From the NCBI RefSeq assembly GCF_900107405.1, contig NZ_FNPV01000011.1, positions 1 to 64,000 on the forward strand: a DNA stretch of 64,000 nucleotides, read 5' to 3'. Source of the DNA: Tindallia californiensis. GTDB lineage: Bacteria > Bacillota > Clostridia > Peptostreptococcales > Tindalliaceae. The notes beneath the pieces were generated by a model. That model had not been told where the DNA came from and did not search any database. It worked only from the letters and a program-made list of their open reading frames with translations. The translations under genes were made by a program, and so were the position numbers. This document shows, one piece after another, positions 34,941 through 43,368 of the stretch (position 1 is the stretch's first letter; every line of letters starts with the position of its first letter).

Positions 34941-35047
34941 CAAAAATAATCGCCATGTAGCGTAATAAAAATGAGGTGGTAAAAAATGGATTTTAATTCT
35001 AAATTGCGGTGTAAAAATTTTACCAAAGGAAGGATACTGATGTACTG

Positions 35048-35176
35048 ATGTCACAATACATTGATGCTGGTATATGGTGCGAAAAACATACTGAAGAATA
35101 TATTAACTATGCATACAAGGAAGACTCGAAGAAGAAAAAGGATAAGGAAGAAATTAAAGAGGCTATGGAAGAATAA
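35048..35176 (+). CDS. Hypothetical 42-residue phage protein
   Basis: MSQYIDAGIWCEKHTEEY then a lysine-rich KEDSKKKKDKEE helix. AAGGAAGG lies upstream. Short and unrecognised, but spacing and direction fit the operon. Confidence 0.45.
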   Translation: MSQYIDAGIWCEKHTEEYINYAYKEDSKKKKDKEEIKEAMEE

Positions 35177-35205
35177 AAAAAAGGACAGCCGCCCGCTGCC
35201 CGAAA

Positions 35206-35229
35206 AGTGTTCACCTAACACTATTATAC
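35206..35229 (+). promoter_or_regulatory. Inverted repeat overlapping a -10 box ahead of the late regulator
   Basis: AGTGTT-cacct-AACACT followed at once by TATTATACC. Likely an operator-controlled promoter for the gene at 35258. Confidence 0.45.
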
Positions 35230-35257
35230 CATAAAAAGAATTTGGGAGGGGCGGCCT

Positions 35258-35680
35258 TTGAAAATTACAAAAAAAGAATTGCAGGAATATTGCTGGTTAA
35301 AACAAAATATTCGAAGGAACGAGGAAAGGCTCTTTGAATTACAGGAACAGGCAAGGTTTAAGTCTAGAGAAATGAAGGAAGATAATACTAAGTGCACTCC
35401 TGAAAATGGTGATCGTATAGGAAATTATGTATCAGAAATAATTATTGTACGGGATATCATTAACAGGGATTTACAAAAAGCTTATCGTGTTCAGGCAAAA
35501 ATACTTAAAGCAATCAATACGCTTCCAGAGAGAGAAAAACTGCTTATGACTTTACGATATATTGATTGTTTAACCTGGGAAGAAGTCGCTGCTGAAATGG
35601 GTTATACGTGGCAGCATCTTCATCGGATTCACCCAAAGTGTTTGGATGTTTTGAGCGGTAGAGATAGAATGCGAGCCTGA
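35258..35680 (+). CDS. Phage late transcription regulator, sigma-70 region 4-like (ArpU/DUF1492 type)
   Basis: 140 residues from TTG 35258 after GGGAGGGG. N-terminal coiled segment (LKQNIRRNEERLFELQEQ) then a sigma region-4-like HTH: INTLPEREKLLMTLRYIDCLTWEEVAAEMGY with WQHLHRIHPK. Such proteins activate packaging/structural operons in Gram-positive phages, and its position ahead of the terminase genes agrees. Confidence 0.8.
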   Translation: MKITKKELQEYCWLKQNIRRNEERLFELQEQARFKSREMKEDNTKCTPENGDRIGNYVSEIIIVRDIINRDLQKAYRVQAKILKAINTLPEREKLLMTLRYIDCLTWEEVAAEMGYTWQHLHRIHPKCLDVLSGRDRMRA

Positions 35681-35727
35681 TAGTATGATATATTGTATAA
35701 CAGGAGACTTAGGAAGGGGAATTGAGG

Positions 35728-36387
35728 ATGGATATTTCAAACATTATTGCGTTATTGATATTTATATTACCAGGACTCTTGAGCGAATCTGTAAGCAGCG
35801 CATTGGGATGCCCCAAAAAGGATAGCCCTTCAGAAATAAGATTGGCAGTAAAAGGCATTATGATCAGTATTCCGATTATTGTAGCCAGCAGCATTATATA
35901 TGCGTCTATTAACAAATTGTGGTCCATTAATCTGTTGGTGGAGTCACTAAATCAAATATCAAACCTTGCGATTTATCTAATGATAGTATTTGTATTATCA
36001 GTAATTGCAGGAGTTTTATCTGAACCGGCATACTCTCTATGGATGAAGCTCATAGCTTATATAAGAAAACAAAGGAACCTTATTGAGTCAAGCAATAAGT
36101 CGTGTTGGGAAAAGTTTTTAATTGATCGGAAGGAATCACGTTTTTTAGAGGTCATTCTTCCCGATGGAAAAAGCGAGAAAGGATTTGCATACTGTTATTC
36201 CACTCCCAATGAGGAGAAATCTCTTATTTTGGGGATAGACGAAGTTTTATTCGAATTCGAAGACTTTGATGTGGAAAGGCTATTTCATAATGTTAAAGAA
36301 ACTTATATTGATATAGAAAAAAATGTCGTAATCAAAGACTACGACATGAGTGATTATATTGATTGGCAGGAAAGTAAAAGTGAGTGA
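35728..36387 (+). CDS. DUF6338-like membrane protein
   Basis: 219 residues from ATG 35728, 7 nt after AGGAAGGGGA. Two or three N-terminal helices (ISNIIALLIFILPGLLSE, GIMISIPIIVASSIIYA, LAIYLMIVFVLSVIAGVL) and a soluble C-terminal domain with KSCWEKFLIDRKESRFLEV and GFAYCYSTPNEEKSL. The pattern agrees with DUF6338, found on mobile elements, of unknown function. It is probably a moron, since it interrupts the regulator-to-terminase series. Confidence 0.7.
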   Translation: MDISNIIALLIFILPGLLSESVSSALGCPKKDSPSEIRLAVKGIMISIPIIVASSIIYASINKLWSINLLVESLNQISNLAIYLMIVFVLSVIAGVLSEPAYSLWMKLIAYIRKQRNLIESSNKSCWEKFLIDRKESRFLEVILPDGKSEKGFAYCYSTPNEEKSLILGIDEVLFEFEDFDVERLFHNVKETYIDIEKNVVIKDYDMSDYIDWQESKSE

Positions 36388-36391
36388 TTGC

Positions 36392-36514
36392 CTACTTTTT
36401 AGGTTTTTTAGGCAGTGGTGGTCTTGGTGGCTCTGCAGACCTTTGTTGCTCATGAATGGGTCTGTTAGGAGTTGAAGGTTTAGGAGACTTTGGAGGAGTC
36501 TTCTTGTCTGTCAT
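36392..36514 (-). CDS. 40-residue proline-rich protein, antiparallel partner of the DUF6338-like gene
   Basis: MTDKKTPPKSPKPSTPNRPI then HEQQRSAEPPRPPLPKKPKK. Excellent ribosome site GGGAGGTGATATTG. Proline makes up about a third of the residues. It converges on the DUF6338-like gene with 4 bp between stops. Such arrangement suggests a functional pair. Function unknown. Confidence 0.65.
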   Translation of the reverse strand: MTDKKTPPKSPKPSTPNRPIHEQQRSAEPPRPPLPKKPKK

Positions 36515-36550
36515 CAATATCACCTCCCTTTTTATTCTTTATCATAACAT

Positions 36551-36578
36551 AAACCCGGCCTCAATGAGCGCCGGGTTT
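36551..36578. terminator. Bidirectional hairpin AAACCCGGC / GCCGGGTTT
   Basis: 9-bp perfect stem with a 10-nt loop, without a strong T-run on either side. It lies upstream of the proline-rich gene and downstream of nothing else rightward. It may be a weak terminator or an insulating structure. Confidence 0.5.
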
Positions 36579-36735
36579 ACTTGTGTATTTTATTAGTTAG
36601 AAGATTAAGCAAAGAGAAACCAGTTATATAAATTATTTTGCGATTACAAGGTAGTCTATTCAGTGGACGCCCTTGGAAGAATGCGTGATGGTTTTTTGTG
36701 TTCTGAGCTATTTAAAAAACATTAATAAAAATATA

Positions 36736-36764
36736 TTGACAAATGTAATCACGAATATTGTTAT
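36736..36764 (+). promoter_or_regulatory. Promoter ahead of the ribbon-helix-helix gene
   Basis: Perfect TTGACA with 17-bp spacer to TGTTAT (36759-36764), 23 bp ahead of the start codon with AAGGAGGTGG in between. Confidence 0.6.
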
Positions 36765-36787
36765 TATGTATATAAGGAGGTGGTTGA

Positions 36788-36970
36788 TTGACGAGAAAAC
36801 AATTTACAACTACAATTGACGAAGATATTCAGAAACAATTCAAAGAAGCATGCTCAAAAAACAATGTAAAAATGAATGATGTCTTGGAAGCATTTATGCA
36901 AGGCTACATTGAAGGTAATTTTCAAATTGAGAAGGAAGTAAAGTATATTTTAAAAAGAAGCAAAAAATAA
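36788..36970 (+). CDS. Small ribbon-helix-helix-like DNA-binding protein
   Basis: 60 residues from TTG 36788 after AAGGAGGTGG. KQFTTTIDEDIQKQFKEACSKNNVKMNDVLEAFMQGYIEG has the strand-helix-helix pattern of Arc/CopG proteins. Probably a regulator of the antirepressor region; no toxin gene is next to it. Confidence 0.65.
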   Translation: MTRKQFTTTIDEDIQKQFKEACSKNNVKMNDVLEAFMQGYIEGNFQIEKEVKYILKRSKK

Positions 36971-37019
36971 AAGGAAGCCCGAACAAGTTTGGCGACTGAC
37001 GGACTCCCTACCACAACAA

Positions 37020-37080
37020 CACCCCAAGGGGCATTGCTATGTTCATTATAGCATATCTCAAGGGTGATATTCAAGGAGGT
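37020..37080 (+). promoter_or_regulatory. Hairpins and inverted repeat ahead of the antirepressor
   Basis: CCCC-aa-GGGG and GCTAT-gttcatt-ATAGC (37036-37052) occur just before the AAGGAGGT of the antirepressor. These could hold operator or attenuator function. Confidence 0.35.
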
Positions 37081-37086
37081 ATGAAT

Positions 37087-37860
37087 ATGAATGAGTTGCA
37101 GGTGTTCACTGATAAACAATTTGGTGAAGTAAGAACATTAATGGTTGATCATGAACCATATTTTATAGGGATAGATATTGCTGAAATATTAGACTATAAA
37201 GAACCTAATAAAGCCATTGTCCGGCACGTGGATGAAGATGACAGGATGAAACATCCCGTCATCGATGATTTGGGTAGAAAGCAAGAAACATGGATCATTA
37301 GCGAAAGTGGATTATATTCACTTATACTCTCGTCAAAACTACCAACAGCTAAGAAATTTAAACGTTGGGTAACAAGTGAAGTTTTACCATCCATAAGAAA
37401 GCATGGACTTTATGCAACAGATGAGTTGCTCGGCAATCCTGATCTGGCGATCAAAGTATTTCAAGAACTTAAAAAGGAAAGAGAAGACAAAAGACGGCTG
37501 CATCAACAAATGGAATCTGAAAAACCTTACACCAATTTTGGAAAAGCACTGTCAACATCTGATGGCGGGATTTTAATTGGTGAGTATGCGAAGGTAATCC
37601 ATAATGCTGGAATAAAAATAGGCCAAAATCGATTATTTGAATGGCTTCGTGAAAATGGTTATCTGATCAAGTCTGGAAGAAGGCGAAACGCACCAATCCA
37701 AAAGTATTTGGAAATGGGATTATTTGAAGTGAAAGAGACCGTTGTTCATATGCAGGATGGAGATAAAATCCGATCAACAACCCTTATAACCGGCAAAGGA
37801 CAGATGTATTTTGCTCGAAAATTAGAACAGTCTGAATATAATAAGGGGGTTGTATCATAA
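37087..37860 (+). CDS. Phage antirepressor (BRO-N plus C-terminal ANT/KilA-C domain)
   Basis: 257 residues from ATG 37087, 6 nt after AAGGAGGT. BRO-N domain: DKQFGEVRTLMVDHEPYFIGIDIAEIL, SESGLYSLILSSKLPTAKKFKRWVTSEVLPSIRKHG. C-terminal domain: NFGKALSTSDGGILIGEYAK, IGQNRLFEWLRENGYLIKSG and TTLITGKGQMYF. Antirepressors inactivate the phage repressor to allow lytic growth. Stop and next start overlap (TAATG). Confidence 0.92.
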   Translation: MNELQVFTDKQFGEVRTLMVDHEPYFIGIDIAEILDYKEPNKAIVRHVDEDDRMKHPVIDDLGRKQETWIISESGLYSLILSSKLPTAKKFKRWVTSEVLPSIRKHGLYATDELLGNPDLAIKVFQELKKEREDKRRLHQQMESEKPYTNFGKALSTSDGGILIGEYAKVIHNAGIKIGQNRLFEWLRENGYLIKSGRRRNAPIQKYLEMGLFEVKETVVHMQDGDKIRSTTLITGKGQMYFARKLEQSEYNKGVVS

Positions 37861-38087
37861 TGGATGTTAAAAAATTCAAAGACGGAAGTCGTTGTATTGT
37901 AGAAGAGCGTAATGGTGAGCAGATAATTCATATCAGGCTTGGGAAAGAGCTTGGTTTCGTCAAGGGATTAGTGTTATCGGACGACACATATATTTTAAAC
38001 ATGAACTGTTCGCTTTCAGCAGAAGTTCCTCAACCAAAGAAACTGATTCATCAACTCAAATCACCAGATGAATCATGCAAAGTATAA
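37860..38087 (+). CDS. Hypothetical phage protein coupled to the antirepressor
   Basis: 75 residues, KKFKDGSRCIVEERNGEQIIHIRLGKEL and a basic C-terminus. ATG overlaps the antirepressor stop. It is followed by a strong terminator. No family known to me. Confidence 0.65.
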   Translation: MDVKKFKDGSRCIVEERNGEQIIHIRLGKELGFVKGLVLSDDTYILNMNCSLSAEVPQPKKLIHQLKSPDESCKV

Positions 38088-38095
38088 GAACTAAG

Positions 38096-38123
38096 AACCC
38101 AGTCTCATAAGGCTGGGTTTTTT
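38096..38123 (+). terminator. Rho-independent terminator
   Basis: AACCCAG-tctcataaggcT-type stem (AACCCAG/CTGGGTT) then TTTTTT, 9 bp behind the preceding stop. Ends the antirepressor operon. Confidence 0.88.
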
Positions 38124-38146
38124 CGTGAAGAAAAGGAGGTATATCC

Positions 38147-38695
38147 ATGAACTATGTTGAACCTATACGGGATTTGGATGTATTAGAAAGTATGTGCCGT
38201 TATTTGAAAGAAAGAAACGAACGAAATTACATCTTGTTTTTAATGGGAATTTATACGGGTCTTAGAGTATCGGATATATTACGGTTCAGAATTAGGGATC
38301 TAAAAGGTAAGCAAGAAATAAGGATCAGGGAAGGGAAAACCAATAAACGTAAAAGTATTCCCTTTAATCCGATACTTAAGAAAGCCCTTGAAGCTTATTA
38401 TCCTGGAAAAGAATTAAACGACTATCTGATTAAAAGCCGGCAGGGATACAATCAGCCCATTAGCCGGCAGATGGCTTATGTTATTCTTTCGGATCTTGGA
38501 GAGTCTTTCGGGGTGGAAGGGCTGGGCACTCATTCCATGCGAAAGACTTTTGGCTATCATTATTATCAAAAGACCAAAGACGTGGCATTGCTGCAGACTA
38601 TTTTTAATCATTCAACACCAGGAACAACACTAAGATATATCGGTATTGCCCAGGATGATATTGATAAAGCCTATCGAAATTTCAAATATTTTTAA
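38147..38695 (+). CDS. Stand-alone catalytic-domain tyrosine recombinase
   Basis: 182 residues: nearly only the catalytic domain. Arg in TGLRVSDIL, Lys in REGKTNKRK, His-x-x-Arg in THSMRKTFG, His in NHSTPGTT and Tyr in LRYIGIA are all there. The N-terminal core-binding domain is missing. It is distinct from the integrase and sits ahead of the packaging genes, where many Firmicutes phages carry such a gene; a dimer-resolution or DNA-end role is plausible but unproven. Confidence 0.85.
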   Translation: MNYVEPIRDLDVLESMCRYLKERNERNYILFLMGIYTGLRVSDILRFRIRDLKGKQEIRIREGKTNKRKSIPFNPILKKALEAYYPGKELNDYLIKSRQGYNQPISRQMAYVILSDLGESFGVEGLGTHSMRKTFGYHYYQKTKDVALLQTIFNHSTPGTTLRYIGIAQDDIDKAYRNFKYF

Positions 38696-38701
38696 GTTCA
38701 G

Positions 38702-38720
38702 TTAGTCATATTTAGTCATA
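38702..38720 (+). repeat. TTAGTCATA direct repeats behind the recombinase
   Basis: TTAGTCATA at 38702 and 38712 (10-bp period), followed by GTTAAAC. Possible binding site of the adjacent recombinase. Confidence 0.3.
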
Positions 38721-38920
38721 GTTAAACTGTATTTTAGTAAAAGGGTTGTAAGCCTTGATAAATATAAGGTTTAGCGGTTGGTGTGAGTTTGACAGAATAC
38801 CAGATATGACAAATAAAAAAGGGAAAAAAATCTGATTTTGAAATTGGTGATAGAATGCGAGTATTAACCTGTGATAAAAGATAAGATGAGAGAAAATAAC
38901 TTAAGATATTAATCACGTTG

Positions 38921-38956
38921 GCCCAATCCTTTGTTTAGGATCGGGCTATATTATTG
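38921..38956 (+). terminator. Hairpin GCCCaATCCT / AGGATcGGGC
   Basis: Stem of nine pairs with one mismatch and a 6-nt loop, followed by TATATTATT. Likely terminator of the recombinase transcript. Between 38721 and 38920 I see no gene on either strand with a ribosome site. Confidence 0.55.
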
Positions 38957-38967
38957 GAGCTGATGAT

Positions 38968-39117
38968 ATGGAACACGGCTTAAAAAGAAAACTGATTAAG
39001 AAATCTAAATGCTATTCCTGTGTCTGGAGTAAAGATGCAGGTTTAAAGCTGGTCTGTTTATTTCCGAGGTGCTTATATGTTAAAGATGCAGGAAAGATAC
39101 CTTCAAGCAATCCGTAA
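38968..39117 (+). CDS. Small cysteine-containing phage protein
   Basis: 49 residues, KKSKCYSCVWSKDAGLKLVCLFPRC with a CxxC plus two later Cys, suggesting a metal site. GGAGCTGATGAT upstream. It overlaps the HNH gene start by 41 bp. Similar short Cys proteins often precede HNH genes in Firmicutes phages. Confidence 0.5.
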   Translation: MEHGLKRKLIKKSKCYSCVWSKDAGLKLVCLFPRCLYVKDAGKIPSSNP

Positions 39118-39394
39118 TGGTAACACCAGTTATTTTTATAAGAGCAAGACGTGGCAAAAGAAGCGGAAACAAATATTGCTGCGGGATCACAATGAATGCC
39201 AGATGTGTAAAAGCAAAGGGAAAGTAAGCATTGCTGATCACGTCCATCACATTAAACATTTAACCGCTCGCCCGGATCTTGGACTGGATGATGATAACCT
39301 AATAGGTTTGTGTGCTGCTTGCCATAACTATGAGCATCCGGAAAAACTATGGCAACCAGACATTAAAAAATATATTACTGAGGAAAAATGGTGA
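39077..39394 (+). CDS. HNH endonuclease, terminase-associated
   Basis: 105 residues. HNH zinc-finger nuclease: LLRDHNECQMCKSKGKV, ADHVHHIKHLTARPDLGLDD, DNLIGLCAACHNYEH. Both CxxC pairs and the HH catalytic segment are present. HNH proteins beside TerS/TerL cooperate in cos cleavage in HK97-like phages. An in-frame ATG three codons later is an alternative start. Confidence 0.93.
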   Translation: MLKMQERYLQAIRNGNTSYFYKSKTWQKKRKQILLRDHNECQMCKSKGKVSIADHVHHIKHLTARPDLGLDDDNLIGLCAACHNYEHPEKLWQPDIKKYITEEKW

Positions 39395-39508
39395 TGATAG
39401 ATGCACCCCGGGTGAAAAAAATCGATTTTCCTGCAAAACCGGGAGACCGCATGGGGGACAATTCAAAACAGATATTTTTCGAAAAATCCGGAGAGGGGAG
39501 GGTATGAC
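39395..39508 (+). other. Candidate cos region
   Basis: 114 bp between HNH and TerS. It is richer in GC than its surroundings, with GCACCCCGGGTG (palindromic) and ACCGGGAGACCGCATGGGGG. cos sites of this HNH-P27 terminase arrangement commonly lie here. No ORF with support. Confidence 0.35.
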
Positions 39509-39826
39509 ATGGCAATCAAAAAAACAGAAATCAAAAGAGACCTGATGGACCAGCTGGAAGAAAAAGGCATCCATGGTTCCATGTACTCTGACCTGATCAA
39601 TGATTATATGAATCTGTGGGAAATTAAAAACGCACTGATTAAAGATATTAAGCAGCGTGGTGTTTCGGTGGAATACAACAATGGCGGAGGGCAGACCGGA
39701 TTTAAAAAGAATGATTCCATTACCGAGCTCAATAAGACGAATGCTCAAATGATGAAAATCCTTAATGAGCTTGGGTTGAGAGCAACACCGAAAGTAGTTG
39801 AAATGGATGACGAACCAGAAATGTAA
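39509..39826 (+). CDS. terS: Terminase small subunit, P27 family
   Basis: 105 residues: KRDLMDQLEEKGIHGSMYSDLINDYMNLWEIKNALIKDI, then an NGGGQTGFKKNDSITELNKTNAQMMKILNELGL block typical of P27-like TerS. GGGGAGGGTATGAC precedes ATG. It recognises phage DNA for packaging. Its end overlaps TerL. Confidence 0.88.
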   Translation: MAIKKTEIKRDLMDQLEEKGIHGSMYSDLINDYMNLWEIKNALIKDIKQRGVSVEYNNGGGQTGFKKNDSITELNKTNAQMMKILNELGLRATPKVVEMDDEPEM

Positions 39827-41459
39827 GTATCACCCGCACATTGATCAGTACATGGATGATATTCGGTCTGAAATAATCAAATCCTCCCACGAATTAAAAT
39901 TGGCAATGGATTACATTGAGGGAAAGCTTAATCAGGCGCATGTATGGATTGACCATGAAAAAATTGATACGGCAGTCGAAAAGATTGAAGCGTATATGGA
40001 AATGGAATTGATGGACTGGGAATTATGCATCATTGCACTGATGCACTGCTATAACACGAAAAATGATACTGTCATATTTGATGAGTTCTTTATTGAGATG
40101 GGAAGAGGAAATGGGAAAAACGGCTTTATTAGTGCTATTTGCTTTTATCTTGGCACACATTTTCATGGTGTAAAGGGCTACAACATCGATATTATTGCGA
40201 ATAACGAAGATCAGGCAAAGACTTCCTTTGATGATGTGTATGAAATGCTAGAACAGAAATGGTCAAAGCTTAAAAAGCTGTATTACCGCACCAAACAAAA
40301 GATTGTGATGAAGAAAACAAACTCCTATTTAAAATACAATACGTCCAACGCCAGGACAAAAGACGGGAAGCGATCTGCTTGTCTGGTCTTTGATGAAATC
40401 CATGAGTACGAAAATTATGACACCATAAAAGTATTCACCAGTGGGTTCGGGAAAAGGAAGCATTCCCGGACTTTTTATATTACCACCAATGGTTATATTC
40501 GTGGTGGTGTATTGGATGATTACTTGGAATTGTCCAAGGATGTTCTGAATGGAGAAATAACGGATCTTGGGCTGCTGCCATTAATTTATAAAATTGATCA
40601 CCGGGATGAGTATCAGGATCCGGACAACTGGGAAAAAGCAAATCCATCCATAAGATATTTTCCTAATCTTAAAAAAGAGATTGAAAAATCCTTTGTAAAA
40701 ATGAAATATCAGCCAAGCATCGCACAGGATTTTATGACGAAACGAATGAATTACCCGGCTGAAAACAATTTTACGGTGGTGGCCACCTGGGATAAAATTA
40801 TGAAAACAAATCGTGCCATCCCTTATGAACAATTAGAAGGGAAAGCATGTATAGGTGCTATTGACTATGCACGCATTACTGACTTTACAAGCGTAGGGCT
40901 TCTTTTTAAGGTGGATGGTATAAGGTATTGGGTTGAACATACCTTTGTATGTCACAAAGCACTGGAAGTTCAGAGCCGCCCGATTAAGTTTCCAGTACAG
41001 GAAGCTGTTGACAAAGGATTAATTACAATTATTCATAGAGACTCCATTACGGCTTCAGATGTTTCAAACTGGTTTTTAAAACAAGCTAAAAAGTTCAACA
41101 TTATTAATATTTATGCTGACTCATATCGGTTCAGCTTTCTTGAATCAAAATTTACTGAATACGGGCTGCCACTGAAAGAAGTTAGAAGTGGTCCTGTAAC
41201 TCATGCAAAAGTAGCTCCCTTGGTGGAGTCGTTATTTGCAGAAGAAAAGTTGGTTTTCGGTGATAATATGACGATGCGCTGGTACACGAATAATACCTGT
41301 ACGGATGTGGATGGGAAAGGAAATACAACGTACTTGAAAATAGAACCTCAAACTCGTAAGACAGATGGGTTCTTTGCTTTAATACATGCATTGGTAAATG
41401 ATTCGGAATTGGTGGAGATGCAAAGTGAAATTAAGTCATTCGATGTCGTTCTCTATTAA
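39798..41459 (+). CDS. terL: Terminase large subunit
   Basis: Up to 553 residues. ATPase: Walker A variant EMGRGNGKNG (about residue 101), Walker B CLVFDEIHEYE, coupling FYITTNGYIRGG. Nuclease: GAIDYARITDFTSVGLLF (Asp), IYADSYRF, and TRKTDGFFALIHALVND near the end. Powers DNA packaging. ATG 39798 lies within terS; ATG 39807 is an equal alternative and the ribosome site is weak, suggesting translational coupling. Confidence 0.93.
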   Translation: MKWMTNQKCKYHPHIDQYMDDIRSEIIKSSHELKLAMDYIEGKLNQAHVWIDHEKIDTAVEKIEAYMEMELMDWELCIIALMHCYNTKNDTVIFDEFFIEMGRGNGKNGFISAICFYLGTHFHGVKGYNIDIIANNEDQAKTSFDDVYEMLEQKWSKLKKLYYRTKQKIVMKKTNSYLKYNTSNARTKDGKRSACLVFDEIHEYENYDTIKVFTSGFGKRKHSRTFYITTNGYIRGGVLDDYLELSKDVLNGEITDLGLLPLIYKIDHRDEYQDPDNWEKANPSIRYFPNLKKEIEKSFVKMKYQPSIAQDFMTKRMNYPAENNFTVVATWDKIMKTNRAIPYEQLEGKACIGAIDYARITDFTSVGLLFKVDGIRYWVEHTFVCHKALEVQSRPIKFPVQEAVDKGLITIIHRDSITASDVSNWFLKQAKKFNIINIYADSYRFSFLESKFTEYGLPLKEVRSGPVTHAKVAPLVESLFAEEKLVFGDNMTMRWYTNNTCTDVDGKGNTTYLKIEPQTRKTDGFFALIHALVNDSELVEMQSEIKSFDVVLY

Positions 41460-41473
41460 GGGGAGGTGAGAAC

Positions 41474-42622
41474 TTGGGAATATGGGAATGGTTTTTAGGT
41501 TTGTTCAAAAAAGAAAGTGGATTGGTTAGGCTGGACGAAAACATTGATAACATAAAGGCTGAAGTGCTTTATAAAAAATTGGCTGTTGATGCCAGCATTA
41601 ATTTGATCGCCAATGCTGTTGCAAGAAGTGAATTTATTACTTATGAACAAGGAAAGGAGAAGCGGGGTGAAAACTACTATTTATTTAACGTAGAACCAAA
41701 CCCTAATAAAACTTCCAGTAAATTTTGGCGGGAAGCGATTCATCAATTGGTGTATAACAACGAGTGTTTGATAATACAGCAGAATGATTATTTTTATGTT
41801 GCTGATAGCTTTGTTAAAAAACCGTATGCTTTCCGGGATAATTTATATGATCAGGTAGAAGTGTCCGGATTGTCTTTAAGAGAAAAATTCAGAGAACGTG
41901 ATGTGTTTCATCTGGAACTGCACAAGCAGGAAATCAGGAAAGTAATTGACGGGATGTATGTTTCCTATGGGAAGCTGATTGAAGCAAGCATGAAACATTA
42001 TAAGGCAAACAATTCAAGAAGAGGAATATTAAAAATTCCAACCAGCTATCCGGAAACAGAAAAAGCACAAAAAGAATTAGAAAGCCTTCTCAATGAAAAA
42101 ATGAGGAGGTTTTTTAATGCGGAAGGTGGGGCAGCGCTTCCTCTGTCGAATGGCATGGAATATGATGAACTGACCAGTAATATTGGTGTAAAAGGGACGG
42201 CGGAAGGCAGGGAAGTTAGATCCTTTGTGGATGACATATTTGATTTTGTAGCAGTTGCTTTTCAAATCCCGCCGCAGCTGCTTAGGGGAAATGTAGCTGA
42301 TACAGACAAAGCAGTGAACAACTTTTTAACCTTTTGCATAAATCCGATTGCAGAATTGGTGGAAGATGAAGTTAATCGAAAGCTTTACGGTAAGGCAAAC
42401 TATCTTAATAGGACTTACATGAAAATGGACACCACAAGGATTAAGAGTGTAGATATTACTGATATTGCATCCTCACTGGATATTTTGACCAGAATCGGAG
42501 CAAATACCTTGAATGACAATCTGAGAATATTGGGGCGTGAAGAAATTGATGAAGCATGGGCAAATGAAAGGTACATTACCAAGAACTATGAAAAAATCAA
42601 TGACAACGCTGAAGGGAGGTGA
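41474..42622 (+). CDS. Portal protein, HK97 family
   Basis: 382 residues from TTG 41474 after GGGGAGGTGAGAAC. Portal-family marks: KLAVDASINLIANAVARSEF, NPNKTSSKFWREAIHQLVYNNECLI, and AVAFQIPPQLLRGNVADTDKAVNNFLTFCINPIAELVEDEVNRKL (in pieces). Forms the dodecameric vertex for DNA entry. Confidence 0.93.
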   Translation: MGIWEWFLGLFKKESGLVRLDENIDNIKAEVLYKKLAVDASINLIANAVARSEFITYEQGKEKRGENYYLFNVEPNPNKTSSKFWREAIHQLVYNNECLIIQQNDYFYVADSFVKKPYAFRDNLYDQVEVSGLSLREKFRERDVFHLELHKQEIRKVIDGMYVSYGKLIEASMKHYKANNSRRGILKIPTSYPETEKAQKELESLLNEKMRRFFNAEGGAALPLSNGMEYDELTSNIGVKGTAEGREVRSFVDDIFDFVAVAFQIPPQLLRGNVADTDKAVNNFLTFCINPIAELVEDEVNRKLYGKANYLNRTYMKMDTTRIKSVDITDIASSLDILTRIGANTLNDNLRILGREEIDEAWANERYITKNYEKINDNAEGR

Positions 42623-42627
42623 ATGAA

Positions 42628-43368
42628 TTGAAAGATATTCCAAAGATCGATACCAAGCTGGAAGTAAAAAACGAAGTGGAAGAGGAAGCAGCCGAACTAT
42701 ATCTTTATGGAGCCATCCGCCAGGCATTTTGGTTTGATGAAGAGGATGATGTAATATCGGCGAAACGTGTAAGAAATGCCTTAAATGAGTTGAAAGGTAA
42801 GGCAGTCAATGTGCACATCAATTCACCCGGTGGTGATGTGTTTGAATCCATCGCTATTTGCAACAAGCTTAAGCAGCATGATGGTGAAATAATCGTATAT
42901 GTTGATTCACTGGCAGGAAGCGGGGCCAGTATCGTTTGTACCGGAGCGGATAAGGTATATATGTTTTCCAATTCCATGCAGATGATCCATAAAGCCTGGA
43001 CGTTTGAAGTTGGAAATGCCGATGCACTCCGAAAAACAGCAAATGATCTGGATAAAATTGATGCAACGCTTAAATCAAGCTATATGAACCGCTTTGTTGG
43101 AACTGAAGAAGAACTGGAAAGCCTATTGGCTGAAGAAACTTTTCTAACATCAGAAGAATGCCTAGCGCTGGGTTTGTGTGATGAGATTATTAGTGGACAG
43201 GCTGAGGTGGATAAGAAGCCCCAGAACAATACTAAGGAAACGCTGCTCACAAAGTATGCAGCGCAGGCGAAACCTCAAGGGAATGCACCCGGGAAACACA
43301 ATGAAGAAGTAAAGTCCATATTAACCAAGTTTAAAAAACAGGAGGTAACGAATAATGAAAAATCTTGA
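42628..43368 (+). CDS. ClpP-like prohead protease
   Basis: 246 residues from TTG 42628, 8 nt after GGGAGG (GTG 42619 is possible). ClpP fold: NVHINSPGGDVFESIAI, catalytic Ser in DSLAGSGASIV, His in QMIHKAWTF and Asp in NDLDKIDATL. It processes the capsid scaffold. Its last 14 bp overlap the capsid gene. Confidence 0.92.
   Translation: MKDIPKIDTKLEVKNEVEEEAAELYLYGAIRQAFWFDEEDDVISAKRVRNALNELKGKAVNVHINSPGGDVFESIAICNKLKQHDGEIIVYVDSLAGSGASIVCTGADKVYMFSNSMQMIHKAWTFEVGNADALRKTANDLDKIDATLKSSYMNRFVGTEEELESLLAEETFLTSEECLALGLCDEIISGQAEVDKKPQNNTKETLLTKYAAQAKPQGNAPGKHNEEVKSILTKFKKQEVTNNEKS

Noticed and set aside
35728-36514. Classical type II toxin-antitoxin pair
   Set aside because: The genes are convergent and the small protein shows no antitoxin fold; the pair is reported only as a possible novel association.
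39312-39545. 77-codon frame overlapping HNH and TerS genes
   Set aside because: A shadow frame across the candidate cos region without start signals.
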